Positions 1-10,933 of a DNA stretch of 64,000 bases are shown here, in pieces. Below the pieces are notes generated by a model, which saw only the letters and a list, made by a program, of their open reading frames with translations, searched no databases and was not told where the DNA came from. The stretch's first letter is position 1. The number at the start of each line of letters is the position of its first letter. The position numbers were made by a program, and so were the translations under genes. The stretch is from NCBI GenBank assembly GCA_949317995.1, contig OX439038.1:4668001-4732000 (forward strand), in the 5' to 3' direction. The DNA comes from Acholoe squamosa (taxonomy: Eukaryota > Annelida > Polychaeta > Phyllodocida > Polynoidae).

Positions 1-56
1 GGTGAATAGCATACCCATTTACTATTTACTCCTGTCCCCCTTCCCTTTCAGAGTCA

Positions 57-590
57 GAGTCAGAGTCTGTCTCTGGCTCCAACTGGCTTCCTGAGGTGCC
101 TCTGGAAGATGTTTTTGAACTCAGCAAGTTGTACCCATGCTGGGAGCCTGTCCCATTGCTTTTTACCTCAATACAGTGGGCCTCTCTTGTATTTTTCCGA
201 CCTAGGCCATTGAAGTCTGATCTGTATCTTATGATTAACCCTAGTTCTAGGGTTTTCCGCTGGTCTTAACCCTAATTTGTTGACATATTTATACATAACT
301 AGTAATAATTGCTCATCCCTCCTATCCTGGAGCAGTGGCACCTTTGCATCCTTGTGTAGTGTAATGGTTTCAATCTTTGAGTAATCCCCTTTACAGATTT
401 TTAGCCCCCTATTTTACAGCCTCTGCAGCTTTTGTATAGAGGCAAGGTTTGTACTGTTTGTGACAAAACTACAATAATCAAAGAATGGCAACACGGTTTG
501 TTTATAAATCTGCAGTGCTGTATGCTTGTCAACTAGGTATCTTATTCTGCCCCCCGACATTCCTCCAACTTGTGAAGCTTTGCTTATGTA
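57..590 (-). pseudogene. Decayed LINE (non-LTR retrotransposon) reverse transcriptase, C-terminal fragment
   Basis: Reading the minus strand gives one frame of about 175 codons that looks like the thumb and C-terminal part of a LINE reverse transcriptase. In order it has a segment ending FFDYC (near 470), LASIQKLQRL, LLQDRRDEQLLLVMYKYVN, and a tail with WPRSEKYKRGPLY and QWDRLPAWVQ. That order is typical of CR1/Jockey/L2-like elements. Two in-frame stops break it (TAA at 414-416 and TGA at 168-170), so it is dead. The catalytic YADD region would lie above 590 but is replaced by other repeats. The plus strand of the same stretch also shows a pyrimidine tract, CAG and a 72-codon frame (54-269). 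I take that as a shadow of the LINE. Confidence 0.7.
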
Positions 591-591
591 T

Positions 592-1025
592 CACACTGAT
601 GCAGGTCTGCATGATGCACCAATGAAGTGTTAGTGAGTCTACTTGCAAGCATCTCATAAGGGAGTGATCATTTTTTAACACCAGGGGGGGGGGGGGTCTG
701 GTGGGTTTGAGGGGGGATCAGAATTTTTTCAACCCCTTGACCGGGGGGGTCAGAATTTCTTCAACCCCTCTGATGGAGGGGGGTCAAAATAATTTCACCT
801 GTTTTCAGTGGAAAACCCTGCATGTTACTATAGGGTAAAAGGGCATGTTCGCACGCGATTTTCAGCCCTTATGGGGGGGGGGGATTTGCCCCACCAACAG
901 GGGGGTCGGAATTTTTTTCGCCAGTCCACCCACCAGCCCCCCCCCGTGTTGTTAAAAAATGATCACTCCCTAAGTGCACCAATGCCATGTGGGATCAGCA
1001 TGATGCATGAATGCCGCACTGTCGG
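592..1025. repeat. GATGCA fold-back family copy, split by a nested MITE
   Basis: The flanks 592-656 and 974-1025 carry the family signature (CTGATGCA, CATGATGCACCAATGAAGTG, then GCACCAATGCC and CATGATGCATGAATGC). They read through naturally once the MITE at 660-970 is removed. The copy is degenerate and its outer TTAA ends are not visible. Confidence 0.55.
660..970. mobile_element. Harbinger-like MITE (GGGAGTGATCA family), copy 1
   Basis: Ends are inverted repeats starting GGGAGTGATCATTTTTTAAC. Both ends are flanked by TAA (657-659 and 971-973), which fits the 3-bp TWA target duplication and GGG-type ends of PIF/Harbinger elements. The inside is G/C homopolymer-rich with no coding capacity. 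Five family members lie in the window; this one is inserted in a GATGCA-family repeat. Confidence 0.7.
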
Positions 1026-1440
1026 CTATCCAGCAGAACTGCATTTATTCCTTTTTATTAACAGTCTTTGCCAAATCGGGTCAGACATCGGCTATAGCCA
1101 CCTGAATGGCTTCCGGGCCGACAGAAATAGTCAGACTGCAGACCAAATGTCATCAGCAGATCTTGGGCTACATGCCACTTTTTACGGCATTAAAATCAGA
1201 CCATTATTAAGGCTTTTACAAGGTAAAACAAAAAGCATTAACATATTATAATTTTTTCTCCGAACTTCATGAATCTTAATGGATCACATGATGAAAATAG
1301 AATGTATATTCTTGATTTATTATATATCTTTATTCCCAGAGAATGTCCTAAGATACTCGTTATATTTCAGTCCTGCAAAAGAACAGGGCCTACAGAATTA
1401 GACATCTGCAAGACCGAATGTCCTACATGGTGAAAAACTT
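1026..1440. other. No recognisable feature
   Basis: The stretch is AT-rich with short open frames only. I see no motif, repeat or exon border that I can support. Confidence 0.4.
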
Positions 1441-1449
1441 TTCGCAAAT

Positions 1450-1620
1450 ATTCTTTCACCAAACAGAAGCTTTTCACTTTATTTCAACTGCTGTCAGTAC
1501 AAATCCAATGAGCCAATGTGAATTGCCCTGTACCCACTTCAGGGGTCTTTATAGCTCATTTACAATTGGGACTGAGAGTTTGCAGATAGAGAGGTGGCCA
1601 GTTTGAGCCCCATCAGAGTC
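1450..1620 (+). repeat. Dispersed repeat, related to 46720-46835
   Basis: The core around 1540-1580 (AGGGGTCTTTATAGCTCATTTACAATT followed by a GAGAGT) recurs with changes at about 46752-46790 in the same orientation. The two are diverged and their ends are not defined. Function unknown. Confidence 0.35.
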
Positions 1621-2109
1621 AACTAAGCTGCCTGTCCAATATTGATCAATAAAAAAGAGGATAGAATTATCTCAACATGCAAAAGTAAGCAAAGGGGCAG
1701 TGCCAAAACGCGGAGACAGAAATGCCAGAAACATTGTGAAAATAAGCTGGCATCCAGGGGCACTGTGTATGTATCCTGAAACCTGTATAGCCCCATGGTA
1801 CTTGTTTCTGTGAGGTACAACCCCTGAAAGCTGAAGACCCTAGAGGAAGATCGCCACCCAGCTCCACGCACGTAGGCACTGCTACTATAACCTTTGATAT
1901 GCCAGGGGTAACTTTCTTATGCTCGGAACGAGTGTAAGCATGTCCATCATACATGCTATATGGCTTACTTCTAAGGAGGAATGTGTGACTCCCTCCTGTG
2001 TCTGTAATAGTACTGCTATATCAGCTGTGGTATCCTGTAAGGAGGGCCCATTCATAAATGATATAAAAGTAGGGCAGGTTTTCTGTTTTGTTGCTGCAGA
2101 ATACCTCAC

Positions 2110-2285
2110 TGTAAAAGAATATTTTCACACCACCAAATTCCTTGTACCACCATACTGCCACCTGGTGCTTCTTGCAGAAACTACACTGGTTCACTGGAAT
2201 ACAATTATGGCGGTTCACTGTTCACCTTTTCAAGGACCACTGGTAGATTTAATGATTACTGTTTTCACCAGCACACTATTGTACA
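2110..2285 (+). repeat. Dispersed repeat A, copy 1
   Basis: The order TGCCACCTGGTGCTTCT, AGAAACTACACTGG, CACTGTTCA, TTTTCAAGGACCACTGGTAG matches a segment at 19400-19560 (same strand) and 7390-7560 (opposite strand). In the opposite reading frame a short peptide pattern (CSF, then QVAV, then W-Y-K/R) is partly shared, so it could derive from a transposon coding region. No family is recognised. Confidence 0.5.
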
Positions 2286-2579
2286 AAAAGAACACAATCA
2301 CCTTTCTTATAACTCAAGGTGTACAGTTAGTGAGGAGGAGAAACATTAAGTTAAAACTGTCTGAAATTCTATGAGTGACTCCCCCCAGCCTCACCCTTTC
2401 CTATCAAAAAGTGATCACTCCCTAAGGGTGGCTCTATGGATCCCAGCTAAAAGATAAAACCAGCAGGATGGAAAAAGGTAAATTCCTTGAGAATACCTGG
2501 GAAGAATATGATATATAATATATGAGTACTGCGTGCTACCAGAATCTTCTTGTTGAGAAATCATTTTCTGCTTGATAGC

Positions 2580-2810
2580 TTAATGCTTTGAGGGCCACTG
2601 ATGCAGGAGTGCGTAATGCCGGTTTGTCGTCATGATGCACCAATGAAGTGCTGGCGAGACTACTCACCAGCACTTCATTGGTGCATCATACCGACCTTCA
2701 GGAGAGTGTTGACCCTAGAGGGTCGGCATGATGCATGAATGCAGCCCTGGCAATGCAACATAACGACCAATGGGCATGATGCATTAATGCATCAGCGGCC
2801 CTTAAAGGTT
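2580..2810. mobile_element. TTAA-flanked GATGCA fold-back element
   Basis: It starts TTAATGCTTTGAGGGCCACTG and ends GCGGCCCTTAAAGG, nearly the inverse. Inside is a hairpin of CATGATGCACCAATGAAGTG against CACTTCATTGGTGCATCAT, then a second imperfect hairpin with ATGAATGCAGCCCTGG. No coding capacity. The same architecture recurs at 9728, 10676, 51489, 53941 and 60022. Confidence 0.65.
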
Positions 2811-3094
2811 TGTAGATAGCAGGGTTCAGAGGGGGTTATATAGTACTGATACTGCCACATAGGTGGCGCACCAGGGGCATGCAGCAGGGGCCCACCATGA
2901 CATCAATAATCAAACACATGCAGGGCCTACTATGACATTACTACTCAATCTTTATGGTGAGTTGTTGCTGGCCTACAGGCATTTTGGGATAAAGTAGTTC
3001 TGTGCGCTGGTTGCTGTGGTAAAATGTAGGCAGGTATAGAATTTAGGAATTTTCCCCATCAAAATGCGCCAGAGAGGGGGGCCTTGATGGGGGG
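2811..3094. other. No recognisable feature
   Basis: Single-copy-looking sequence containing ordinary AT-rich tracts. No exon, RNA gene or repeat is supported. Confidence 0.35.
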
Positions 3095-3185
3095 CCCCAA
3101 ATGTCACATGTTGATTTTAAGAATTGCCCATGTCCCATGTCACTAGGCAAAAACCCATGTCACTAGTGTCTCTATCATAGCTACC
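3095..3185 (+). repeat. CATGTC-family repeat, short copy
   Basis: It contains GGGGGGCCCCAAATGTCACATG, TTGATTTTAAGAATTGCC, and repeated CATGTCCCATGTCACTAG. Fuller copies lie at 6045, 6905, 26583 (inverted), 26930 (inverted) and 59335. The 30-bp satellite at 19.7 kb is an expanded relative. Confidence 0.5.
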
Positions 3186-3233
3186 AGTACTTTAAATCCT
3201 TGTGTATAGGACGGACCTCACATATAGGGAACA

Positions 3234-5374
3234 TACCCAGCAAATTGGAGTCAGTGTGAGTCATAATGAGCCGCTATGTGTGAGCACCTTTCGAGTTATA
3301 ACACCAGTGTGTCAGCTCATGTCACAAGGTGTCAATACTCACACTGTTTGACCCATTATGACACTTAGTGACTCATCTCAACAAGACATAATATGGCACA
3401 AGTGTGAGCATGCATCAGTCTGTGTCAGTAATCACACAGTGTGACACATAGTGACTCATTTCCTAACCCATTTGAGCTAACATTGCGTCAGTATGTGCCA
3501 GTAAGGGTGAGTAGTCACAGGGAGTGACGCATAGTGACTCATTTCCTTATTTGCGTGAGGTGACACTGAGTGAGCATGAGCCAGTCTGTGTGAGTAGTCA
3601 CACGAACTGACCCATAGTGACTCATCTTTCAAAAGATAGGTGTTGACGCTTGAGTGAACATGGGTCACTATGTGTCAGTACTCACCCGCAGTGACTCGAA
3701 ATGGCATCAGTGTCAGTATAAAGAGACTGGGGAAATTGTATAGTTCCACCATATACTTGCACTTTGGGTTTGGGCCAAATTAGGGAATTGCTGTTTCTAT
3801 CGATGCTGCCTTATAAATCAAAGTGTTTATATAGATGATATCTATCAATATGTATATAGGGAATATAATGGTGACTGAAAACATGGGTTTATATTCTCTT
3901 TTGGTGTATTTTAAGACAATTTTCTTTGTCTATGGGAGATAACACTGAGTTTCAATTATCAACCTCCTATGTGGTATTCAGGCTTAGATTAGTCTTGGTG
4001 TAGTAATTCCTTGAAAGTATGGTGCATGCTGCCCAAGGTGATGCCATATTACCATGGGAAACAGGTAAGAATTCATAATATGAGGTGAATTATATTGTTG
4101 TTTTGGGTGATAATAGGAGCAAAGTGCCTCACTTCAACAAACACAACAGGTTCTGACACATGCGTCAGTATGTGTCAACACTCACACATATTCACACACC
4201 TTGACTCACAGTGACCTATCCTGAAATTTTCTCTCCAGGAAGTACCTGACACATGTGTGACTATGCGTCAGTACTGCGTCAGTATTGTGTCTGATTGGTT
4301 GATTTCAAACTTCTGGTCTCTCATTGGTCCATTTCAAAGTTCCCGCTCTTTTCTTGGTTTCTTTGTTCTCAGTATTTCACAACACACAGACACAGAACAG
4401 CAAGGAGAGAAGACAAGGTGGGTAATCCTACAGTCCTACAGAACTCCAAGTAACCTACAGTAATATATCATGGTATCTTCTTTTGTGCCCACCTTAATCT
4501 TTAGGGTCTATTACAGTCAGTATTGATACAGCAGGTTTGGGGGCCTGGGAGAGTGGTGGACTAGGTTGTGGTCAGTTTGAGGGGCAAGAATATTATTTTT
4601 GTATTGGGGGGGGGGGGAATTTTGTCTCCAAATAATTTTATCTTCCCCTGCCCCCATTAAAGGTCAACTCATTCAGGGAGAGGGTATGTACTTGGCTCAG
4701 GGGGAAATTCTAGCCCCCCCCCTCCAAAATAAAAATATTTCACGACATATTTTGGAGGGAGGGGAGGAGGTGGGGAGGGTAAAAAATCTTGTCCTGATTA
4801 TATTAAAGGTATTTGTGTAATGCATTATTTAACTCAAATGTTTAATCTTTATTTGACAGGCACAAAGAAGGCATTTTGAGGAATGGAAACAGTGAACAAA
4901 GGAATCTACAGGAAACCCTTCCATGGACAGAGATATGCAGCTCAATTGATGACATTGATTCAGAATAAAAATGAATAAAGTCATACCCCCACCCCCCCTC
5001 CCAAACCCCCTCCCCCCATCCCTATCCCAGGGGAAAAAAACCTGACGCATGTGTCAGGATGAGTCAGTATGTGTTAATGCCCAGGTGTCAGTATGAGTGT
5101 GCATGTGCCATGACACATGTGTCAGGCCTGAGTCAATATGCGTTATAGCTCAGGTGTTAGTATGAGTGTTGATTTGCCATGACGCATGTGTCAGGCCTGA
5201 GTCAGTATGTGTTATAGCCCAGGTGTTAATATGGGTTTGCATGTGCCATGACACATGTGTCAGCATGAGTCAGTATGGGTCATCAGTCACACCTGGTGGC
5301 ACATTTTTTTTCTATACAGCACCAGTGTGAGTACTCACACACAGTGACTCAGAATGACACCAATTTGCTGGGTA
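3234..5374. mobile_element. 2.1-kb fold-back element rich in TGA(G/C)TCA repeats
   Basis: The ends are perfect 15-bp inverted repeats: TACCCAGCAAATTGG at 3234-3248 and its complement at 5360-5374. Both ends run inward into degenerate arrays of GTGTCAGTA / TGACTCATAGTGACTCAT units (3250-3720, 4140-4270, 5040-5350), with at least ten TGACTCA or TGAGTCA heptamers. The interior (3720-4140, 4270-5040) is AT-rich with no conserved protein. A 226-bp element at 60630-60855 has nearly the same ends (ATCCCAGCAAATTGT), which suggests one transposon family. No target duplication is clear. Confidence 0.65.
4270..4425 (+). promoter_or_regulatory. Possible promoter and short leader inside the fold-back element
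   Basis: Inverted CCAAT boxes (GATTGGTTGA, CATTGGTCCA) lie about 110 bp upstream of a donor-like ACAAG-GTGGGT near 4415. This could be the element's own promoter with a first exon. No coding exon could be attached, so it is tentative. Confidence 0.2.
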
Positions 5375-6040
5375 GCCATTCCTGTATGGAGGTGGCCATC
5401 TTGAAGTAAGTTATGTAACTGCCCCCCGACGGCCATTTTGGATCTGGCAGATAATTGTGGGTAATCTCTTATCTTCCCCCCCCACCCACAGAAAGCAATA
5501 TCTTAATCACCTTAAGTACCTGAATTCGACATGTCCATTGTTTTAGGTGTGAATGGAGGGGATTAGCCTGATAGGGAGACAATGGCTTGGTTTTACTCAG
5601 CCTGGATTATATGTGCCCTCTTAGAAAACGTTTCAAGTTTAATTTCTCTTGTATTTGAAGTACTAAGTCTATAAAAAGCTTATATTGTTTAAGTTTAAAG
5701 TATTTGCTATCCAAAGGTATTGATTTTTAGAATATAGTTTCATATAGACTATTACAGAGGGACAACCAAAGTAAACTACAAAGAGGCCAACTGCTGATCT
5801 AGCCCCCGACTACATGAGCCACCTAGCTAATTTGTTTGGTACTAGCAATGGCCTAGTCCCGTCTAGGACGGAACCAGATTTAGGCTAAAAGTGACACCTT
5901 GGAAAAAAAGTTGTCATTTAAATAAGACAAGTAGGCATAGGCTATATAGGGGTTGGTTCTCCCCACGGAATTTTTGAACAATTGAAGACCAAAAGGTGCA
6001 TTCTGATGGTTTCTGAGGATAGATGAGATCTTTTCCAGAC
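5375..6040. other. No recognisable feature
   Basis: AT-rich stretch with a C-run near 5470. I see no conserved exon, RNA or repeat. Confidence 0.4.
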
Positions 6041-6044
6041 CCTA

Positions 6045-6215
6045 TTTTTTATGTCACTAATTGTCATGTCACATGTTGATTTTAAGGAATTGCCATGTCA
6101 CATGTCACTAGCATAGCCATGTCCCATGTCGATTTTAGGAAATGGCCATGTCGCCATGTCGACTTTAAGAAATGACTATGTCACCATGTCAAATTCAGGG
6201 GTCTAGGGCCATAGA
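6045..6215 (+). repeat. CATGTC-family repeat
   Basis: Repeated CATGTC(A/C)CATGT, GATTTTAAGGAATTGCCATG and GATTTTAGGAAATGGCC blocks, ending near GGGGTCTAGGGCC. Clearly the same family as 6905-7150. Confidence 0.6.
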
Positions 6216-6904
6216 GAGGCATTTCCTTTTGTGTGTCTCATGGCGAGATTGGGGGATCCTAGTCCTACTTGAGGTTATTTTGACAATTATGTATGTAATA
6301 TATAGATATACCGAAGGTAGATCATTGAGCAATAGATCCATCAGTTGATACATTGTGGGCCCCTATGGACACTTTGTAACCCGCCTCAAGCTGGCCCGGT
6401 GATGACGGAAATCACCTGTTGGAGGCCACTGATGATTGACAGGCTATATATCTAAACAAAATAAACTGACTGCCGACTGACAGTGGTCCGTCACTGACGG
6501 ACAGTGTAAGGACAATATCCTTAGCCCTCTATGGCTTTCTAGTTCTATTAAAGCTTAGAGTATGATTATTTGGTTCATAATTCATCCCATTTTTTTTTAA
6601 ATTTTATTATCACTGCACACTGGTGGTTGACAGGCAACCACCTTTGTTGCATGTGACGTCATGACTTTATGACCTAATTGGACTCAAAACAAGGCTAGCC
6701 ATCACCACCTGCCTATAGCAGCAGGCTGATGAAAATCACCTGCTTCAAGCCCAAACACTAATGAAAACTCCCATAATGTTATGGTCCAGATTTCATCAGT
6801 GGTGTGAGATACGGACAGGTGATTGCTGTCCATAGGGCTGCGTAGTGGCCCGTATTAAAAGCACCAAGCGCCGGTGTGCTATAAATAAAGGCCACTATGG
6901 CATG
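6216..6904. other. No recognisable gene; short inverted motifs only
   Basis: It contains short self-complementary stretches (for example GTCCGTCACTGACGGAC near 6490 and GGTGGTTGACAGGCAACCACC near 6640). No element ends, RNA gene or exon could be supported. Confidence 0.3.
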
Positions 6905-7150
6905 TTTAAACAGGGGGTGTGGATGGGGGGTCCCCCATGTCACATTTTAAAAAATGGTCATGGCACTTGTCACTTAAATCCCCATGTCTCATGTCACCTC
7001 TAAGAGCCTATCATGTCCCATGTCGAATTTAAGAAAGCACCTATGTCATGTCACTAATTGTTTTGCGTCATGTCACTAAGGCCCATGTCACATGTCGATT
7101 TTAAGAAATGGCCATGTCACCATGTCGAATTTAGTGGTCCATACCCATTA
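6905..7150 (+). repeat. CATGTC-family element with GGGTGTGGA-type ends
   Basis: The left end GGGTGTGGATGGGGGG and right end GTGGTCCATACCC are roughly inverted. The inside alternates CATGTCAC/CATGTCCC with GATTTTAAGAAATGG. The 26583-26850 segment is the reverse complement of this arrangement, which defines the element at about 245-270 bp. Confidence 0.6.
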
Positions 7151-7389
7151 AACATGTAAAGCTGAATTTGTCTTGTAAGCACCTGTCAGCCTTGGCACGG
7201 CAGGGTCTTCTTGTGGACAAATTTAGATGACCCAGGTTCTTCTTTTGTACAGACAACCCAAGATTACACCCCCCCCCACCCTCTCAAGATGCCAGCAAGA
7301 AGATTCTGTGTCAGGGATAAACTTGACAAGGTTTATTACCTTTGTATTTTATGCTAGTCAGTTGAAGGAGCACTGAAAAAAATCCAGAA

Positions 7390-7690
7390 AAAAACAGTTG
7401 ACTCTACCAGAAATCCTTGCAAAACTGAACAGTGGATCATCAAGGGATTCTATTGCTGTGAATCTGTGTAGTTTCTACGAGAAGCCCCAGGTGGCAGTGC
7501 AGTAGTTCAAGGAAGCTCTGTGAAATTAACGGTGGGTCTCAGGCAACTTTGGGACAAAGATTCCGCTGTTATCTCAATAACTTTTACAATGAGTCTAGTT
7601 ATCCTACATTTGTTGAGTGTAGTGTGGGTTGTGCTTGTTAGTGTGAAGGGACAGTTGAGGGTTATGACATGACACCATGATGTATAGGTG
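7390..7690 (-). repeat. Dispersed repeat A, copy 2
   Basis: Its reverse complement matches 19310-19560 over blocks TAACAGCGGAATC, TTTGTCCCAAAGTTGCC, GAAACTACACAG and CACTGTTCAGTTTTGCAAGG. The open reading is broken by stops, so if it was once coding it is now decayed. Confidence 0.5.
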
Positions 7691-7830
7691 GCACCTGGGG
7701 TAAGATAACTACAACACACACCTACAGCCCTGACCTAGTCAGATAGCACCAGCAGGCTCACTTGTAGTAGGCCACAGATGCCATAGCCTATCCAGTTTTC
7801 TAATTTTAAGCCATGGAATGGGTTGAGTAA

Positions 7831-8042
7831 GGGAGTGGTCATGGTTTGAGAGGGGGGGGCGTGAAAAAAATTCAGACCCCTCCTAAGGGGAGGGGGCAAA
7901 AAGAATTCGGACCCCTCTTGAAGGGGGGGGGGCGTAAAAACTTAACCCTCTTTTCAGGAAAAAAAATTCTGCGTGCTACTATAGATTAAAGAGGGGTGCG
8001 AAAAATTCTCCGTGCCCCTGTTGATAAATAATGACCGCTCCC
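7831..8042. mobile_element. Harbinger-like MITE (GGGAGTGATCA family), copy 2
   Basis: The left end GGGAGTGGTCATGG and right end ATAATGACCGCTCCC are inverted. Flanking triplets are TAA (7828-7830) and TTA (8043-8045), so the target duplication is not exact here. The inside has the family's G-runs and no coding frame. Confidence 0.6.
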
Positions 8043-8045
8043 TTA

Positions 8046-8137
8046 CAGGGTTGCCAACTCTCACGCATTGGCACACACTCCAGTTGAGGGTGGTGCTGTA
8101 AACAGTACGGCCAATTGCGTGAGAGTTGGCAACCCTG
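8046..8137. mobile_element. 92-bp hairpin MITE with CAGGG ends
   Basis: The TIRs start CAGGGTTGCCAACTCTCACG at each end, inverted and almost perfect over about 26 bp, with a loop of about 40 bp. The 6-bp direct repeat CCCTTA flanks it (8040-8045, 8138-8143). CAGGG ends suggest hAT, although hAT normally makes 8-bp duplications. It has landed on the right border of the MITE at 7831-8042. Confidence 0.65.
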
Positions 8138-8372
8138 CCCTTAGGCTAGAATATAATATTATTTCATTACTGCAGTGGCCTGTTTAAACAACCTGGCACT
8201 CATAGATTTTAATATTCAAGATGGCAGCCATAAAAAACACCCTCTGTCTGTGTGTCTTCCTGGCCCGGTGATCATGTGTCTAGCCGCCGGCCTGCCCGGA
8301 TTGCACTGAAGCGGTGTACATTTCACTGACTGACAAGACCAAATTGTGTTAGGCCCCTAGAGGTAGTGGGCC

Positions 8373-8804
8373 TGGGGGGGGGCACTCTCTATGTAAGGTA
8401 TACACATATGTGCGGCTGGCAAGGGTACTTTTTCAAGGAAAAGTCCCTAGCAATCCTCCTGTTTCAGCCACAAATGTTCCTAGCAAGGGTCTACTTTTCA
8501 GCAAAATGTCCCTAGCAAGGTTCCACTTTCAGCAAAATACCCTGATTTACGCAGGAAATTTCAAACTTTTCTTGGACATAAGCACAGTTTTCATGAAAAT
8601 AGTATGAACCAAATTCAATTTTCTCCCCAATCAGTGTAAATTTAAGACATTTTGAAACAAATCTAGGATTATTGAGTCAAAAGTGCCCTAGCAAGGGTAG
8701 GCTTTAGTAGAAAACCCCCGCAAATGAGTGCCCTAGCAAGGGTAAGGGTTGTCATGGGTTCAGCCACACACCTGTATAAAAAAAAATTGAAGTGCCCCCC
8801 CCCG
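8373..8804. mobile_element. Short TIR element C, copy 1 (CTAGCAAGGGT repeats)
   Basis: The ends are a G-run plus CAC on the left and GTG plus a C-run on the right, followed inward by similar ATACA..TGTG..GGCTG blocks in inverted order. The inside repeats CCCTAGCAAGGGT(C/A)-TACTTTT several times. A diverged copy is at 22812-23222. No protein is encoded. Confidence 0.5.
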
Positions 8805-9727
8805 GGTAGTGGGTGTTCATGGATTACAACTGACACATCTACGTTCTTAGAAAACCTGAAACGCCAGAAGCAAATGCGGCCCTTCACTCTTCAAGCAGAT
8901 TAGCACTTCTTCTGCACTAGGGCCTAATGTATGGCTGGTAAAAGGCTTGAAACAGCCTCAGGGTGTTGGAGGCTGGAGAGTGACTGGTTAGGTTTCTTCA
9001 GTGGTGGCCATCTTGGTTTCTAATTGTTGCTTGGTGACAATGTTCTTACGTTGCAGCAGAATGAGTGAGTGAGCATACAACATGTGTTTCAACCCTTTTG
9101 GCTACACAGTTTTTCAATGCCTTATGTTCTTGACACTTGTCAATTTCAAGAAACTTTGGGTATTTAAATGGATGGGCCCTAGGAGGAGACAAACAAAGGA
9201 AACTTGATTTTTGTCCATTCATTTGCTATATAAAAATCGTTTGGATAAAGTGCTATTTCCACATGCGTACAATCTAATCTGACGATTTATGATATATCAA
9301 AAGTACAGGAAACTGGGTCATATGGATGTTAATCCGACTGATTTCCATCTGTATAATAAGCGCTTTAGCAAAAAATGGACCTGACCGACACTGTGGAACC
9401 AGCCCTTAACAACAATATAGTGATTAATCGGGATCAGATTGGCTCTGGGTAACAAGATATGCATGATGATATTTGCGACTTTAGCCTCTGATCTCGCATC
9501 AGAGCTTTTCATCTGCATACATGCAGACAGTGTCTGACATATCTATCTTTATATACCTGTCATGGGTTACTCATACGTCTTCATAGAACCAGGGGAGGGG
9601 CCGTAGAAGTAATGGGTAGAATGATGATAAATGGCAGAAGGATGGGGACTTGAAGCCTAGCAACAGCAGGCCACAGGGTGGTCTGCTTATGACAACATTA
9701 TAACTGTAGAGTTCAGGAGGCTAGTTC
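8805..9727. other. No recognisable feature
   Basis: Mixed sequence with short frames. I found no convincing exon, RNA gene or repeat. Confidence 0.35.
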
Positions 9728-9984
9728 TTAACCCTTTAGGGGCTGCTGATGCATTAATGCATCATGCCCATTGGTCGTCATGATGCACCAATGAAGTGCT
9801 GTCGAGACTGCTTGCCAGCACTTCATTGGAGCATCATTCTCTGGGAGTATATGCATCAACCATGTAGGGTCGGCATGATGCACCAATGAAGTGCTGGCAA
9901 GCAGACTTGCCAGCACTTCATTGGTGCATCATGACAACCAATGGGCATGATGCACTAATGCATCAGCAGCCTTTAAATGGTTAA
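9728..9984. mobile_element. TTAA-flanked GATGCA fold-back element, complete copy
   Basis: TTAA borders both ends (9728-9731, 9981-9984). The left end is TTAACCCTTTAGGGGCTGC and the right end is GCAGCCTTTAAATGGTTAA. Inside are GATGCATTAATGCATCATGC and two hairpins built from CACCAATGAAGTGCTGGC and its complement. TTAA target use is known for piggyBac-like and Kolobok transposons, but no TIR match to a named family can be made here. Confidence 0.75.
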
Positions 9985-10675
9985 CAGGCCACGACTTTTC
10001 ACTTTCAAATCGTAGTTGGAACCCTTCAGTCTTAGCCCTGCGAAACTTGACAAAAATAGCAGTTACAACCTTGTTGCACTGGGGCAAAAAGGTTCTAAAG
10101 CAGTTTGAAATTAAAAGAAAGGAATTATGCCTTATGTGGATAACTGGGCATGAAGCAGTTAGATCCTACAAGCTTGCAGCCTACCCTATTGCCTGATGGT
10201 ATAATATTTTTTATGGTATAATATTAGTAATATTTTTTACCCATTAGGTTCTATGGAATTCATGGAGTTAAGCTGTTAAGTTCCATATTATTGCACCGAG
10301 GAAATTCTAGAGAAAACGTGAATCAGGGATTTTCACGATCAATGGAATTCAAAAGCAGAACATTTAAAACTGCTAATAATATAGAAGATAGAAAGAGGGG
10401 GGGGAGAACACAAATCTAGGAATTTGAACTTGACTACCGTAATGAGCATGTAACCAAGTCATTATCTTGGGTCCATTGAAGCCATTTAAGTGTCCCTGAA
10501 CAAGTTCTATTAGTAACTCCAAGCAGCCAAGTAACGTAATGTAAGTAGAGGAGGGAACCTTTTTGTGCCATTTTAATTATCAATCTAATTATTGCCATCA
10601 ATATGGGGCTTCCCATGATTCCCATGATGAGGGTTACCATGGTGATCACCATAGGAATCTTCATGTTTCGCACTG
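9985..10675. other. No recognisable feature
   Basis: AT-rich sequence with short local duplications near 10200-10240 (GGTATAATATT units). No gene is supported. Confidence 0.35.
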
Positions 10676-10933
10676 TTAATGCTTTGAAGGTTAATTGTCT
10701 ATTCAAGCACCATGCCCATTGGTCCGCATGATGCATGAATGCAGCCCTGGTGAGTAACTCGCCAGGGCTTCATTCGTGCATCATGCCGCCCCTATAGTTT
10801 GGATGGACTCCCGTAGGGTCGGCATGATGCACCAATGAAGTGCTGGTGAGCAGTCTCGCCAGCACTTCATTGGTACATTATGACGACCAATGGGCATGAT
10901 GCAATCCTGCATTAGCGGTCCTTAAAGGGTTAA
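10676..10933. mobile_element. TTAA-flanked GATGCA fold-back element
   Basis: It starts TTAATGCTTTGAAGG (10676) and ends GCGGTCCTTAAAGGGTTAA (10933). Two internal hairpins are present: one of the ATGAATGCAGCCCTGG type, one of the CACCAATGAAGTGCTGG type. The left end is like that of the 2580 copy. Confidence 0.65.

Noticed and set aside
54-269. Plus-strand 72-codon frame after a pyrimidine tract and CAG, like a terminal exon
   Set aside because: The minus strand of the same bases reads as a LINE reverse transcriptase C-terminus with the right motif order, which explains the openness better.
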